A stretch of 64,000 nt of DNA from Myroides phaeus (GCF_900099675.1 NZ_FNDQ01000002.1:124001-188000), one strand, 5' to 3'; shown: positions 11,501 to 20,355, numbered from the stretch's first letter. Notes: generated by a model from the sequence alone, not told the origin. Numbers and translations are program-made.

Positions 11501-11687
11501 TAACATTTGGAAGGATAAAATTAACTTACGAGTTTCTGCATTTGCAAGAAATTTATTATTATGGTCTAAGATGCCTAATTTAGATCCTGAGGCTTCTCAA
11601 GGAAATAATAATATGAGTGGTGGATTTGAGCATTATTCTATTCCACAAGCTAAGAGTTTAGGCTTCTCAGTAAATGTTACATTTTAA
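8505..11687 (+). CDS. SusC/RagA-family TonB-linked outer-membrane protein
   Basis: Complete 1060-residue SusC. Signal peptide 1-23, carboxypeptidase-regulatory-like domain about 27-105, plug from about 108 (LEEVVVTAMGIKRSSKALGY) through VIRGARSFTGNNTPLYVIDG to ALYGIRASNGVVVITTK near 245, then a barrel ending in LGFSVNVTF. The 'GIKR..K.LGY..QE' plug start groups it with the fourth susC and apart from the second. Both of these are paired with SusD proteins of the SusD-like_2 type, which supports two transporter subtypes in the cluster. The SusD gene starts 12 bp downstream. The start follows the conserved leader and promoter. The substrate is unknown. Confidence 0.96.
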   Translation: MMKSRLNWFLTFLFVVIAQIGFAQNKTLTGVVSEDGLPLPGVSVIIQGTQEGTQTDLDGKYSINVKTGDVLVFSFIGMKDIKHKVSTASVFNVSMEADDNQLEEVVVTAMGIKRSSKALGYATQELKASEINKTENSSLASALQGKLAGVQITPSSGAPGASSQIVIRGARSFTGNNTPLYVIDGMPVESTAPFSTGNSTSGADIANRGVDIDPSDIETINILKGQAASALYGIRASNGVVVITTKSGKGLVEGKPVISFSTTTSFETLSKKPNLQKEYAQGSGGKYDPVSSMSWGPKISELPNDAVYGGNVANKLNGGILRPGKYYVPQRLKAGLDPWVEPGVYDNIDAYFRTGRTLTNNFNISQNTGKTNYSFGLGNTTQDGIMPGTDMKRTTIKLAAETKLNKEWTTGFSGNYITSDIYKASAANNSVLPGIYGAPVSYDQAGIPFATPTNEYEQVHFRNGSFNNPYWAAEHNEFSEKTSRFFGNAHIAYSPEISHDGSKNLTIRYQGGLDNYTTHYRNVYEFGTGHNLSGSTANINLFGVTSTVMNSLFTINYDMLLGDNFRLDVMVGNEVNETNNKGYNDYGSRFNFGGWATISNAVDVTSEETRRKKRNVGFFSNVGLSYKDMLFLNGTIRKDIVSSMPRGNRDFVYPSVSLGFVVTELEGLKGMSGLSFAKVRASYAEVGQAGDYLNNYFYTPSYSGGFWSSNPVLYPVNGAMSYVASPTIYDPNLKPQNTKSWELGADFRFFNNRVGLDYTFSRQDVKDQIFPVPLSGSTGASSLVTNGGKLHTVAHEITAFFNVVQTTDWKWNLNANFSKVDSKVDELKEGVENISLGGFVEPQIRAQAGDRFPVIYGKSFVRNDEGQIIVNDKGMPIAGNAKAIGEVAPKFILGGSTSVSWKNWNMSATVEWKNGGKMYSGSNMGMKLYGTAASTGDREQAFIFDGVREVNGTFVKNDIEIDASSRQVYENVMSSITESNVYDASFVKLRDVSLGYSFNNIWKDKINLRVSAFARNLLLWSKMPNLDPEASQGNNNMSGGFEHYSIPQAKSLGFSVNVTF

Positions 11688-11699
11688 TAATTAAGAGAA

Positions 11700-13169
11700 A
11701 TGAAAAGAATTAAATATATTTTATTAGGATTAGTAGCATCTTCTTTTGTACTTCAGTCTTGTTCTGAAGACAAAATGGATGACATTAATAAAAATCAGAA
11801 CGACCCAGAGTTTATGGAATCTAAATACATTATTACAGATGTTATGAATAGTTCCGCTTATAATGGGATTGGAGGTGATTTAGCCTTTTATGCTTCTGTT
11901 TATACAGAGTTGTTAGGTGGGGCTCATGCCCAAATGCATAATGCGCAAGCTAGATTAAATGAACCTATTGCCAATACAACATATAATAATAACTGGAATT
12001 CACTTTATAGAAATTTACGTAACCTTCATATTATTATTAATAAGTGTTCAGAAGGTGGGGAAGAGGCAGGAAATTATCATACTTTAGGTGTAGCTCAAAT
12101 TATGACGGCATTTAATTTAGGTATTTTGACTGATTTGTTTGGTGATATTCCTTATTTTGAGGCTTTAAGGCCTTTGGAAAATCCACAAGCTAAGTTGGAT
12201 AAACAAGAAGATATTTATAAAGAGATATTTAGATTGTTAGATGAAAGTATTGCTAATCTTGATAAAACAAGTAAGTATGGTTCATTAGGAAATCAAGATA
12301 TTATTTATTCAGGAGGAAATGTAAAAAGTTGGAAAAAAGCAGCTTATGGATTGAAGGCAAAGTATTTAATGAGACTTTCTGCTGTTCAACCTAATTATCA
12401 AGCAGTTTTAGATAATGTAGCTTTATCTTTTGAAAATAGTGCACAAGATTTTAGATATCAAAATGGTAAGGTTGATTATACTTTTTATAATTTTTATGAC
12501 TCTCGCGCTGGTTTAGCTTCTTCAAAAACATTATTTGATTTAATGAGCTCAATTGATCCTCAAGATCCACGATTAAATGATTATTTTGTTAAAATAGGTG
12601 AAGGTGATGCAGCTAAGGAAATTAAATTAATTGACCATTCAACTGATGTTGCGATTGGGCAAGCATTATATTCTCCATCAGGATTGTCATATTTTACAGA
12701 TAATGATGATAGAAATGCTCGAAATGCTATCTATTTAATGAGTTACCACGAGTTACTTTTTATTAAAGCTGAAGCTGAAGCAAGGTTAAATAAAACAGCT
12801 GATGCGGTAGAAACTCTAAAATTAGCAGTTGAAGCTGGATTGAATAAAAAGCAAACATTTACTTATCCGGGTTATGTAAGAAATATTCCTGCTAGTTTAT
12901 CAGGTTTAGATCTTTTAAAACGTATTGCACAAGAAAAGTATATTTCTTTCTTTGAAGTAGAAAGTATAGAAGCTTTTAATGATATTAGAAGATGGAAGGC
13001 AATGGGTGAGAATTTGATAGAATTGAAACATAGAAATCCTGAATTATTTCCGAAACGTTATCCTTATGGAAATAGTGACGTATCGAATAATCCAAATGTA
13101 AGAGCTGCTTACGGAGATGGATCATATGTTTATACAGAAAATGTATGGTGGGCCGGAGGAACACGTTAA
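11700..13169 (+). CDS. SusD/RagB-family outer-membrane lipoprotein (SusD-like_2 type)
   Basis: Lipoprotein partner of the third SusC, 489 residues. The signal peptide ends in LQSC with Cys21 followed by the acidic stretch SEDKMDD, which fits the Bacteroidota surface-export signal. DINKNQNDPE at about 28-37 and ALNLGILTDLFGDIPYFEAL near 140-160 are typical of the SusD-like_2 branch. The C-terminal part has the helix ELLFIKAEAEARL and IAQEKYISFFEVESIEAFNDIRRW cut here into its recognisable pieces (AQEKYISFF, EAFNDIRRW). A hairpin terminator follows 11 bp after the stop. Members of this branch are annotated as starch-binding, but the ligand is not known here. Confidence 0.93.
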   Translation: MKRIKYILLGLVASSFVLQSCSEDKMDDINKNQNDPEFMESKYIITDVMNSSAYNGIGGDLAFYASVYTELLGGAHAQMHNAQARLNEPIANTTYNNNWNSLYRNLRNLHIIINKCSEGGEEAGNYHTLGVAQIMTAFNLGILTDLFGDIPYFEALRPLENPQAKLDKQEDIYKEIFRLLDESIANLDKTSKYGSLGNQDIIYSGGNVKSWKKAAYGLKAKYLMRLSAVQPNYQAVLDNVALSFENSAQDFRYQNGKVDYTFYNFYDSRAGLASSKTLFDLMSSIDPQDPRLNDYFVKIGEGDAAKEIKLIDHSTDVAIGQALYSPSGLSYFTDNDDRNARNAIYLMSYHELLFIKAEAEARLNKTADAVETLKLAVEAGLNKKQTFTYPGYVRNIPASLSGLDLLKRIAQEKYISFFEVESIEAFNDIRRWKAMGENLIELKHRNPELFPKRYPYGNSDVSNNPNVRAAYGDGSYVYTENVWWAGGTR

Positions 13170-13180
13170 GACTTAAAACA

Positions 13181-13217
13181 AAAAAAAGCCAATGATGCAC
13201 ATCATTGGCTTTTTTTA
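13181..13217 (+). terminator. Rho-independent terminator after third SusCD pair
   Basis: Arms AAAAAAAGCCAATGAT (13181-13196) and ATCATTGGCTTTTTTT (13201-13216) flank a GCAC loop. The A and T tracts make it bidirectional in form. Confidence 0.94.
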
Positions 13218-13399
13218 TGTTTTTTTTTAGAAATATCAATGTTTATAAGGGTTTGCAAGGATTTTGTGTATTGTGTATTTTATACATTTATCACTGCATT
13301 GTTGTTTTTTTGATATATATTATGGTTTATTATTGAACTATGTATATTGTGATTGCTAAAAAAAACTTTCAAAAGTTAATGTTATTTAAAATCTTTTGT

Positions 13400-13422
13400 T
13401 AGATTTGTTATACTAACTAATC
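13400..13422 (+). promoter_or_regulatory. -7 box and conserved leader of fourth susC
   Basis: TAGATTTG (13400-13407) matches the TAnnTTTG consensus and is followed by ACTAACTAATCAA, as before the third susC. No clear TTG -33 element is seen at the right distance. Confidence 0.55.
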
Positions 13423-13434
13423 AAAATAATAATA

Positions 13435-16400
13435 ATGAAATCAAAGTTTACTTGGATCTTTATGTGTATTCTGACCCTATTTGTACAGGTTGGTTTCGCA
13501 CAAGAAAAGACTCTTAGCGGAGTTGTAAGCGAAGAGGGGCTTCCTCTTCCTGGGGTTTCTGTTGTAATCAGTGGTACTACAAATGGTACACAAACTGATT
13601 TAGATGGGAAGTATTCTCTTAAAGCGAAAACAGGTGATGTTCTTGTTTTTTCTTTTGTGGGAATGAAAGACGTTAAACACACTGTCGGTACTGCATCAGT
13701 TTTTAATGTTGCAATGACAAGTGATGAAGAAATGCTTGATGAAGTTGTAGTAACAGCTTTGGGTATTAAGCGTGACAAAAAGAAACTTGGTTATTCTTCT
13801 CAGGAAGTTAAAGGAGATGAATTATCAGGAGCTGGACAAACAAACGCAGTAAATGCATTGTCTGGTAATGTTGCTGGTTTACAAGTGACTTCTCCATCTT
13901 CAATGGGAGGTTCTGCACGTATCGTTTTACGTGGTATTAAATCTGTAACAGGAAACAACCAACCTTTAATCGTTGTTGATGGGGTGCCTTTGGATAATAG
14001 TAACTTTGGGGATACTAATATGCAAAGAGGTGCTGGTGGACGTGACTATGGTGATACGTCTGCAGATATAAATCCAGATGAAATCGAATCTGTAACTGTA
14101 TTAAAAGGAGGACCTGCTTCTGCTTTATATGGAAATAGAGGGGGTAATGGTGTAATCATTTATACTACTAAATCTGCGAAGAATGGTCGTACAGATATTG
14201 AGGTTAACACTGGAATTACTTTTGAGAGTGTAAACATTATGCCTAAAATGCAAAACTCTTATGGAGGTGGTTCTTCTCCAGAGTGGTCTCAAGTTGAGAT
14301 TGACGGGAAAATGTATAATATCCCAGAATATTCTACTGATGAAAGCTGGGGGCCTAAGTTAGATGGTACAATGTATTTACCATGGTATGCTTTCGATCCT
14401 GAATTTTCTAATGACTATATGAAAGAAGTACCTTGGGTTAAATCTAAAAATGATGTAAGATCTTTCTTTAGAACTGGTATTACGCATAATCAATCTGTAG
14501 CTGTAGGTAAGTCTTATAAAGATAGTAATGTTAGAATGTCTTTTAGTAATAATGTTACTGAAGGTATTGTTCCTAATTCTAAGTTACAGAAAAATAACTT
14601 TACTGTAAATGCTTCTACTCAGTTAACTGATAAGTTAAAAGCGGAAACAAACATTAGTTATGTTTATACTAAAGGATTTAATAGACCTGAGGTTGGGTAT
14701 GGAGATAATTCTGTAGCTCAGAAATTCTTTCAATGGTCTCAAAGACAATTGGATTTTAAAAAGCTTCAAGACTATAAATTAGAGAATGGCAATCAAAGAT
14801 CTTGGAATAGAAATGATTGGAATGATGCAAGACCTGCATATTCTGATAACCCTTATTGGGTAGTTCATGAAAATACTTCTCAAGATGTTCGTAATAGAAC
14901 TTATGGAAATGTGAAGTTGACTTATAACTTTAGTGATAAATTATATGCAGTAGGTACTGTATATGGGGATCGTTATAGTTTTACAGTAGAAGAGCAAGTT
15001 GCCGTTGGTTCTCAAGCTACTTCAAGTTATAGTATTTTAAAACGTAATATTTCTGAGTATAACTATGAAGGTCGTTTGCATTATGATGATCATTTTGGTG
15101 ATTTTGGATTAAACGCTTTCGTTGGAGTTAATAGAAGTGAGAAAAGAAGAGATTATTTGTATGGAACTACAGTTGGAGGTTTAGATTTACCTAACTTATA
15201 TAATTTAAGCAATAGTAATTCTCCTGCTCAATCTTCGAATGATAAAACTCATATGAGAACAAACAGTGTGTTTGGTTCTGTTAGCTTAAACTATAAGGAA
15301 TTCTTATTCTTAGAAGGTACAACGCGTACGGATTGGTTCTCTACAGTGAAGAAGTCAGTTACTTATCCTTCTGTAACAGGTACATTTATTTTCTCAACTT
15401 TATTACCAGAAGTTGATTGGTTATCGTTCGGTAAATTAAGATTAGGATGGGCACAAGTAGGTAATGATACTGATGCTTATAGAACAAATGATTACTTTAA
15501 TTTAGATGGGCCTTTCTTAGGTTCTCCTACGTATTCATTAAGTTCTACGGCTAACAATCCTGACTTAAAGCCAGAGATGATGACTACTAAAGAAATTGGT
15601 TTAGAGGCTGCATTCTTAAATAATAGAGTAGGTTTCGAAGTTTCTTATTACCAAATTGACACTAAGGATCTTATTACAAGAGTACAGTATGACCCAGCTA
15701 CAGGATTTGCTTATAAATGGTTGAATGCTGGAGATATGAAAAACAAAGGGCTTGAGGCTACAGTTAATTTAGCTCCAATTAGAACACCTGATTTTTCATG
15801 GGATATTTCTTGGAACTTCTCTAAAAATAAAAATGAGTTAACAAGATTAGCTGATGGAGTTGAGTCAGTTGAAATAACAAGAGCACCATTTAATGTTTCT
15901 TTGCAAGGAAAAGTAGGTGAGGCTTATGGACAGATTTATGGTAAAGATTATGTAAGAGATGCAAATGGTAATAAAGTAGTAGGAGCGAATGGTTTATATA
16001 AATCAACAGGAGTACAAGCTTTAGGTTCATATTTGCCTGATTATAATATGGGTATTCGTAACAGCTTCCAGTACAAAAATTTCCGTTTAGGAGTTTTACT
16101 TGATATTCAAAAAGGAGGTAAATATTATTCTACTTCTCATATGTTCGGAATGTACTCTGGTATGTTAGAAGAAACTGCAGTTGATGGGATCCGTGAGAAA
16201 GGTGTGATTTTAGATGGAGTTAAAGAAGATGGAACTAAAAATGATAAAGTTGTAGATGCAATTGATTGGGCTAAAGCTCATCAAACTACAGTTGATGCAC
16301 AGAACATTTTTGATGCTGACTATGTGAAATTACGTGAGATATCTTTAGGATATGATTTACCTACTAAGTGGGTTGGACCTTTTAAAGGAATTACTATTTC

Positions 16401-16554
16401 TATGTTCGGTCGTAACTTATTTACTTGGAATCTTGCTTGGAAAGGTATGGATCCTGAAATGGCTTCATATGGAAGTGGAAATATCCAAGCTATTGAAGGA
16501 GCTTCTTTACCTTCTACAAGAACATATGGGATGAATGTTAAATTTAAATTCTAA
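13435..16554 (+). CDS. SusC/RagA-family TonB-linked outer-membrane protein
   Basis: Complete 1039-residue SusC. Signal peptide 1-22 (MKSKFTWIFMC...VGFAQ), carboxypeptidase-regulatory-like domain about 26-100 with GVVSEEGLPLPGVSVVISGT, plug from about 103 (LDEVVVTALGIKRDKKKLGY) to ALYGNRGGNGVIIYTTK near 245, and a barrel ending in TYGMNVKFKF. It shares the first hundred residues with the second and third susC genes but has its own barrel. The paired SusD gene starts 8 bp after the stop. The short shared leader suggests the same kind of promoter control as its neighbours. The ligand is unknown. Confidence 0.96.
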   Translation: MKSKFTWIFMCILTLFVQVGFAQEKTLSGVVSEEGLPLPGVSVVISGTTNGTQTDLDGKYSLKAKTGDVLVFSFVGMKDVKHTVGTASVFNVAMTSDEEMLDEVVVTALGIKRDKKKLGYSSQEVKGDELSGAGQTNAVNALSGNVAGLQVTSPSSMGGSARIVLRGIKSVTGNNQPLIVVDGVPLDNSNFGDTNMQRGAGGRDYGDTSADINPDEIESVTVLKGGPASALYGNRGGNGVIIYTTKSAKNGRTDIEVNTGITFESVNIMPKMQNSYGGGSSPEWSQVEIDGKMYNIPEYSTDESWGPKLDGTMYLPWYAFDPEFSNDYMKEVPWVKSKNDVRSFFRTGITHNQSVAVGKSYKDSNVRMSFSNNVTEGIVPNSKLQKNNFTVNASTQLTDKLKAETNISYVYTKGFNRPEVGYGDNSVAQKFFQWSQRQLDFKKLQDYKLENGNQRSWNRNDWNDARPAYSDNPYWVVHENTSQDVRNRTYGNVKLTYNFSDKLYAVGTVYGDRYSFTVEEQVAVGSQATSSYSILKRNISEYNYEGRLHYDDHFGDFGLNAFVGVNRSEKRRDYLYGTTVGGLDLPNLYNLSNSNSPAQSSNDKTHMRTNSVFGSVSLNYKEFLFLEGTTRTDWFSTVKKSVTYPSVTGTFIFSTLLPEVDWLSFGKLRLGWAQVGNDTDAYRTNDYFNLDGPFLGSPTYSLSSTANNPDLKPEMMTTKEIGLEAAFLNNRVGFEVSYYQIDTKDLITRVQYDPATGFAYKWLNAGDMKNKGLEATVNLAPIRTPDFSWDISWNFSKNKNELTRLADGVESVEITRAPFNVSLQGKVGEAYGQIYGKDYVRDANGNKVVGANGLYKSTGVQALGSYLPDYNMGIRNSFQYKNFRLGVLLDIQKGGKYYSTSHMFGMYSGMLEETAVDGIREKGVILDGVKEDGTKNDKVVDAIDWAKAHQTTVDAQNIFDADYVKLREISLGYDLPTKWVGPFKGITISMFGRNLFTWNLAWKGMDPEMASYGSGNIQAIEGASLPSTRTYGMNVKFKF

Positions 16555-16562
16555 AGAGTATT

Positions 16563-18215
16563 ATGAAAAAGCTTATATATAAATTGTCTTTCATTGCTTG
16601 TGTACTTACTTTAGTAAGTTGTGATAAGGATTTAGAAGACATAAATGTAAACCCAAATAAACCTACAGAAGTTCGTACAACGGGAATATTTAATGGAGCT
16701 AACAAGGCTTTAATGACTAATACAAGAGGAGGGTTTCCTTCTGCTCGTATGGCATTACCTTGGGTACAGTATTCAGCACAAAGAAACTATACTGCAGAAG
16801 ATAGATATCAGTTTAGAGTTGGTGTAAATAATAGTTTATACCGTGATATATTTTTAGCAGTAAAGAAATATAAAACAATTATTGATATTTTAGAAGATCC
16901 AGCAAATGAAGCAAAAATTGCTGCGTATGGAGATCCTAAAAATCAATTAGCAGCAGCACGTGTTATGATTGCGTATGCTCAGTTACAAGCTTTAGAAATT
17001 TATGGAGATATTCCTTACTATTCTTATGGTAGTGATGATCCTGATTTTGAAGGGATGACAATTGGAACTGATAATGAAAAAGCTACTCCAAAGTTTGCTC
17101 CTCAAGAAAAAATTTATAAAGATTTGATGAAAGAGTTGAAAGAGGCTGCAGAATCTGTGAATTTACAAGCAAATAATGTGTTTTCAAGTGGAGATAACCT
17201 ATTTAGAAGACCAATTGTTTTAAAACGTTTTGCAAATTCATTAAGGTTAAAAATTGCTAATCGTGTAAAAAATGTTATTCCAGAAGCTCAAGTTCATATT
17301 AATGAGGCTATTGCAAGTGGAGTGATGGAATCAAATGAAGATAATGTAATTCAAGTGTTTCAAAATGATAAGATAAATCCTGCACCATTTTATACAGCAG
17401 CATTTATTGATAATCGTAATGATTTTGCACCGACTAATACATTTGTCGAACTATTAAAAGGGGAGACTAATGTTTTTGCAGGAAAAGTTGATCCACGTTT
17501 ATTCAGAATGGTTGCACCTAAAACTAATCTGAAAAAAGATGACGCAGGTGTTGAAAATGAAGTTAGAGTTTTATTTTACTCTGATCCTGAAGATACAAGT
17601 GCTCCAAGCGTTGAGGTTGGAAACTACGTTGATCGTGATGCAAGTTTTTATACAGGATTTCCTATCGGATTACAAGATAACTTTACAGGATCACAAAGAG
17701 GAGCTGCTTCTCAGTTTGGTGCAGCAGTTTATAAAGCTGATTATGGTGAAGTGTTAATGGAGTATGCTGAGGTTGCATTTTTGGTTTCTGAAAATAAGAA
17801 CTGGGATGATGCAGAGTATAGAAAAGGTGTTGCTGCTTCTATGGCGCGTTGGGGCGTAGCTCAAGCTGATATTGATACCTATGTGAGTTCATTACCTGCT
17901 GCAAGTGAAGAGACAGTTTTAACACAAAAGTACATTGCTCTTTATTTACAGCCTTACGAGGCTTGGGCAGAGTATAGAAGAACAAAGTATCCAAAAACAT
18001 TACTTTTACCAGGTCAAACACATGATTTGATTGCAAAAGGTCCTAATGGAGAAACGTCTTATACTTTTGTGCCTTTAGAAAACTTAACTGATTTACCAGA
18101 GAGAATTACTTATCCAAGTGATTTAGATCTTGTAAATAAAGCAAATAAAGATGCTGCTGCTGCTCGAATGGGTGGTGACAAAATGAATTCAAAATTAATA
18201 TGGGCTAAAAAATAA
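16563..18215 (+). CDS. SusD/RagB-family outer-membrane lipoprotein (SusD-like_2 type)
   Basis: Lipoprotein partner of the fourth SusC, 550 residues and the longest SusD of the cluster. Lipobox LVSC with Cys20, then the acidic run DKDLEDINVNPNKPTEV, typical of SusD-like_2 proteins and of surface-exported lipoproteins. AYAQLQALEIYGDIPYYSYG near 140-160 is the conserved helix of the branch. The C-terminal KYIALYLQPYEAWAEYRRTK near 460 matches the W-E-Y-R-R signature region. The gene is 8 bp from its susC and followed by a UUCG-capped terminator. Ligand not deducible. Confidence 0.93.
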   Translation: MKKLIYKLSFIACVLTLVSCDKDLEDINVNPNKPTEVRTTGIFNGANKALMTNTRGGFPSARMALPWVQYSAQRNYTAEDRYQFRVGVNNSLYRDIFLAVKKYKTIIDILEDPANEAKIAAYGDPKNQLAAARVMIAYAQLQALEIYGDIPYYSYGSDDPDFEGMTIGTDNEKATPKFAPQEKIYKDLMKELKEAAESVNLQANNVFSSGDNLFRRPIVLKRFANSLRLKIANRVKNVIPEAQVHINEAIASGVMESNEDNVIQVFQNDKINPAPFYTAAFIDNRNDFAPTNTFVELLKGETNVFAGKVDPRLFRMVAPKTNLKKDDAGVENEVRVLFYSDPEDTSAPSVEVGNYVDRDASFYTGFPIGLQDNFTGSQRGAASQFGAAVYKADYGEVLMEYAEVAFLVSENKNWDDAEYRKGVAASMARWGVAQADIDTYVSSLPAASEETVLTQKYIALYLQPYEAWAEYRRTKYPKTLLLPGQTHDLIAKGPNGETSYTFVPLENLTDLPERITYPSDLDLVNKANKDAAAARMGGDKMNSKLIWAKK

Positions 18216-18234
18216 GTGTCCAAATGTGAATAAG

Positions 18235-18261
18235 AAAGCCATCTTCGGATGGCTTTTTTTA
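18235..18261 (+). terminator. Rho-independent terminator after fourth SusCD pair
   Basis: AAAGCCATC (18235-18243), TTCG loop, GATGGCTTT (18248-18256), then T residues. The stable cUUCGg tetraloop is worth noting. Confidence 0.93.
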
Positions 18262-18280
18262 TTTAATTAAAAAATAAAAT

Positions 18281-18288
18281 TACCTTTG
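18281..18288 (+). promoter_or_regulatory. -7 promoter box of the porin gene
   Basis: TACCTTTG matches TAnnTTTG and lies 16 bp before the ATG, so the mRNA leader would be only about 10 bases. The -33 region shows only a T tract from the upstream terminator. Confidence 0.5.
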
Positions 18289-18304
18289 TCCAAATTTAGT
18301 TTGT

Positions 18305-20287
18305 ATGCGAAAGTACTTAGGTGTTTTTCTGTTTCTATTCTGTTTTATAACTTCTTATGGGCAATTCCAAAACTTGGGAGAACAAAGTAGTTATCGTCCA
18401 GACGAAGAACAAGATAACAATGGTAAAAAAGAAATAGGGAGTCTAAGAAAGAAAGTCAAGAAAGACTCAGTAGCACCTATTCGAGATTATAAGATTATTT
18501 CTATTAAGAATGATACAATTGCTGTTGACACTGCATTAAGTGTAAAGAAATATTATACGTTTAATTATTTAAGAAAAGATATTTTTGGCTTGTTGCCTTT
18601 TGCAAATGAAGGTCAAACTTATAATGTTTTAAAATATAACTATAAAGAGAACAATGTTCTTCCGGGTTTTGGTTTTGAAGCGAAACAATTTGCATACTTA
18701 GATGTAGATGATATTAATTATTATTCCTCTCCTACGCCATATACTGATTTGTATTATAGAAGTGTTATGAAACAAGGCCAAAACCTTGATGCATTTATTA
18801 CTCTAAATACAAGTGAGAATTTAAATTTATTTGTGGGGTACAAAGGATTGAGATCTTTAGGAAAGTATATCAATCAATTATCTTCTACAGGTAATTTTAG
18901 AATAGGGTCAAGTTATATTTCTCCAAATAAAAAATATTTGTTGAGAACGCACTTTACTTTTCAAGATATAATGAATCAAGAAAACGGAGGTATTCGTGAT
19001 TTAGATTTATTTGAAGAGAGTAAGGCTCCATACAATAAACGTGAACGATTAAATGTTTATTTCCGCGACGTAGAAACTATGTTAAAAGGGAAACGCTTTT
19101 ATCTTAATCACCATTATCAGTTAAACAAGTCTTTTAAGAATGGTTTATTGTTGACTCATGAGTTTACTTATGAAGATAAATTCTTTGAGTATAAACAAGG
19201 AAATGTCAATAGTCAGTATGATGATAAAACAAGATTCGGAGATGCTTTTCAAAGTGAAATAAGTAATAAAACACGTTATTATAATTTATTTAATCGTGTT
19301 GGAGCTGCCTATCAATCTGATGTTGTAGGAAGATTTCAATTCTTTACAGACTTCTATAAATACCGCTATTATTATAAAAGTATAGCTCACATTGATGGGG
19401 GTATTGTGCCTGATCAGTTAGAGAAGAATATCAATATGATTGGGGGTAAGTATACTTATCACAAGAATAATTGGAAAGCAAATCTATTGTTGAGTACTTC
19501 TTTGGGAGATGATGATACAAGTAATATAGAAGCTGATGTTTTTTATAAATTATCTGATAATATTTCTTTTGATCTTGGATATCAAAAGTTGAATAGAATG
19601 GGTAATTTAAGTTATTATTTATATCAAAGTGACTATGTAGGATACAACTGGTATAAAGAGTTTAATAACGAAAAAATAAACCAATTTGATGCTACTATTA
19701 ATACACCTTGGGTTTCTATATCAGGAAGCTACTCAGTTTTAAAAGATAAATTGTATTTTTCAAATGATGCAATGGAGTACAATCATTTTGGAATTGCTAA
19801 TCAATTGTTAGTTTCTCCTAAACAGTATGGAAAAACAATCAACTATTTGTCATTACAACTTTCAAAAGATATTCAAGTTGGTAAGTTTGGTTTAGATAAT
19901 ACTTTCTTATATCAAAAGGTAGATCAAACTGATAATATTTTGAACGTTCCTAATTTTGTAACAAGAAATACATTGTATTACTCTGATGCTTTTTTTGACA
20001 AAGCATTAAAGTTCCAAACTGGTATTACTTTTAGTTACTTTACTAAATACTATGGTAATGATTACAATCCTTTGTTAGGAGATTTCTTTGTTCAGGATAA
20101 AGTAAAAATTGGTGGTTACCCAGTGTTTGATTTCTTTGTGAATATGAAAGTGCGTACAGCACGTATTTACTTGAAACTTGAGCATTTTAATTCAAGTATG
20201 AGTGGGTATAATTACTATTCAGCACCGAATAATCCATACCGCGACTTTATGTTTAGATTTGGAATTGCTTGGAACTTCTTTACATAA
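18305..20287 (+). CDS. Putative porin (Bacteroidota Porin_10-like outer-membrane barrel)
   Basis: 660-residue secreted protein with a clear signal peptide (residues 1-19, ending TSYGQ). A polar, Lys-rich linker at about 25-65 is followed by a long region of alternating hydrophobic/aromatic beta strands. It ends in FRFGIAWNFF, a barrel C-terminus. FGLLPFANEGQTYN near 97-110, followed by FEAKQFAYLD and the YYSSPTPYTDLYYRS stretch, are features I recall from the Bacteroidota 'putative porin' family (PF14121). It has no plug domain, so it is not TonB-dependent. It stands alone between the SusD terminator and a bidirectional terminator. Substrate and true pore activity are unproven. Confidence 0.82.
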   Translation: MRKYLGVFLFLFCFITSYGQFQNLGEQSSYRPDEEQDNNGKKEIGSLRKKVKKDSVAPIRDYKIISIKNDTIAVDTALSVKKYYTFNYLRKDIFGLLPFANEGQTYNVLKYNYKENNVLPGFGFEAKQFAYLDVDDINYYSSPTPYTDLYYRSVMKQGQNLDAFITLNTSENLNLFVGYKGLRSLGKYINQLSSTGNFRIGSSYISPNKKYLLRTHFTFQDIMNQENGGIRDLDLFEESKAPYNKRERLNVYFRDVETMLKGKRFYLNHHYQLNKSFKNGLLLTHEFTYEDKFFEYKQGNVNSQYDDKTRFGDAFQSEISNKTRYYNLFNRVGAAYQSDVVGRFQFFTDFYKYRYYYKSIAHIDGGIVPDQLEKNINMIGGKYTYHKNNWKANLLLSTSLGDDDTSNIEADVFYKLSDNISFDLGYQKLNRMGNLSYYLYQSDYVGYNWYKEFNNEKINQFDATINTPWVSISGSYSVLKDKLYFSNDAMEYNHFGIANQLLVSPKQYGKTINYLSLQLSKDIQVGKFGLDNTFLYQKVDQTDNILNVPNFVTRNTLYYSDAFFDKALKFQTGITFSYFTKYYGNDYNPLLGDFFVQDKVKIGGYPVFDFFVNMKVRTARIYLKLEHFNSSMSGYNYYSAPNNPYRDFMFRFGIAWNFFT

Positions 20288-20320
20288 TAACTTCTTGACG
20301 TTGATGTAAGAAAAAAATAT

Positions 20321-20355
20321 AAAAAAGGGACTTCATTTATGAAGTCCCTTTTTTA
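20321..20355. terminator. Bidirectional terminator between convergent porin and PNGase genes
   Basis: AAAAAAGGGACTTC (20321-20334) and GAAGTCCCTTTTTT (20341-20354) form a perfect 14-bp stem with A and T tracts on both sides. It serves both converging genes, and the minus-strand stop codon lies in its edge. Confidence 0.93.

Noticed and set aside
13413..13778. 121-codon minus-strand ORF over the 5' end of the fourth susC
   Set aside because: Antisense to the signal peptide and carboxypeptidase-like domain of a clear susC gene; composition is not protein-like.
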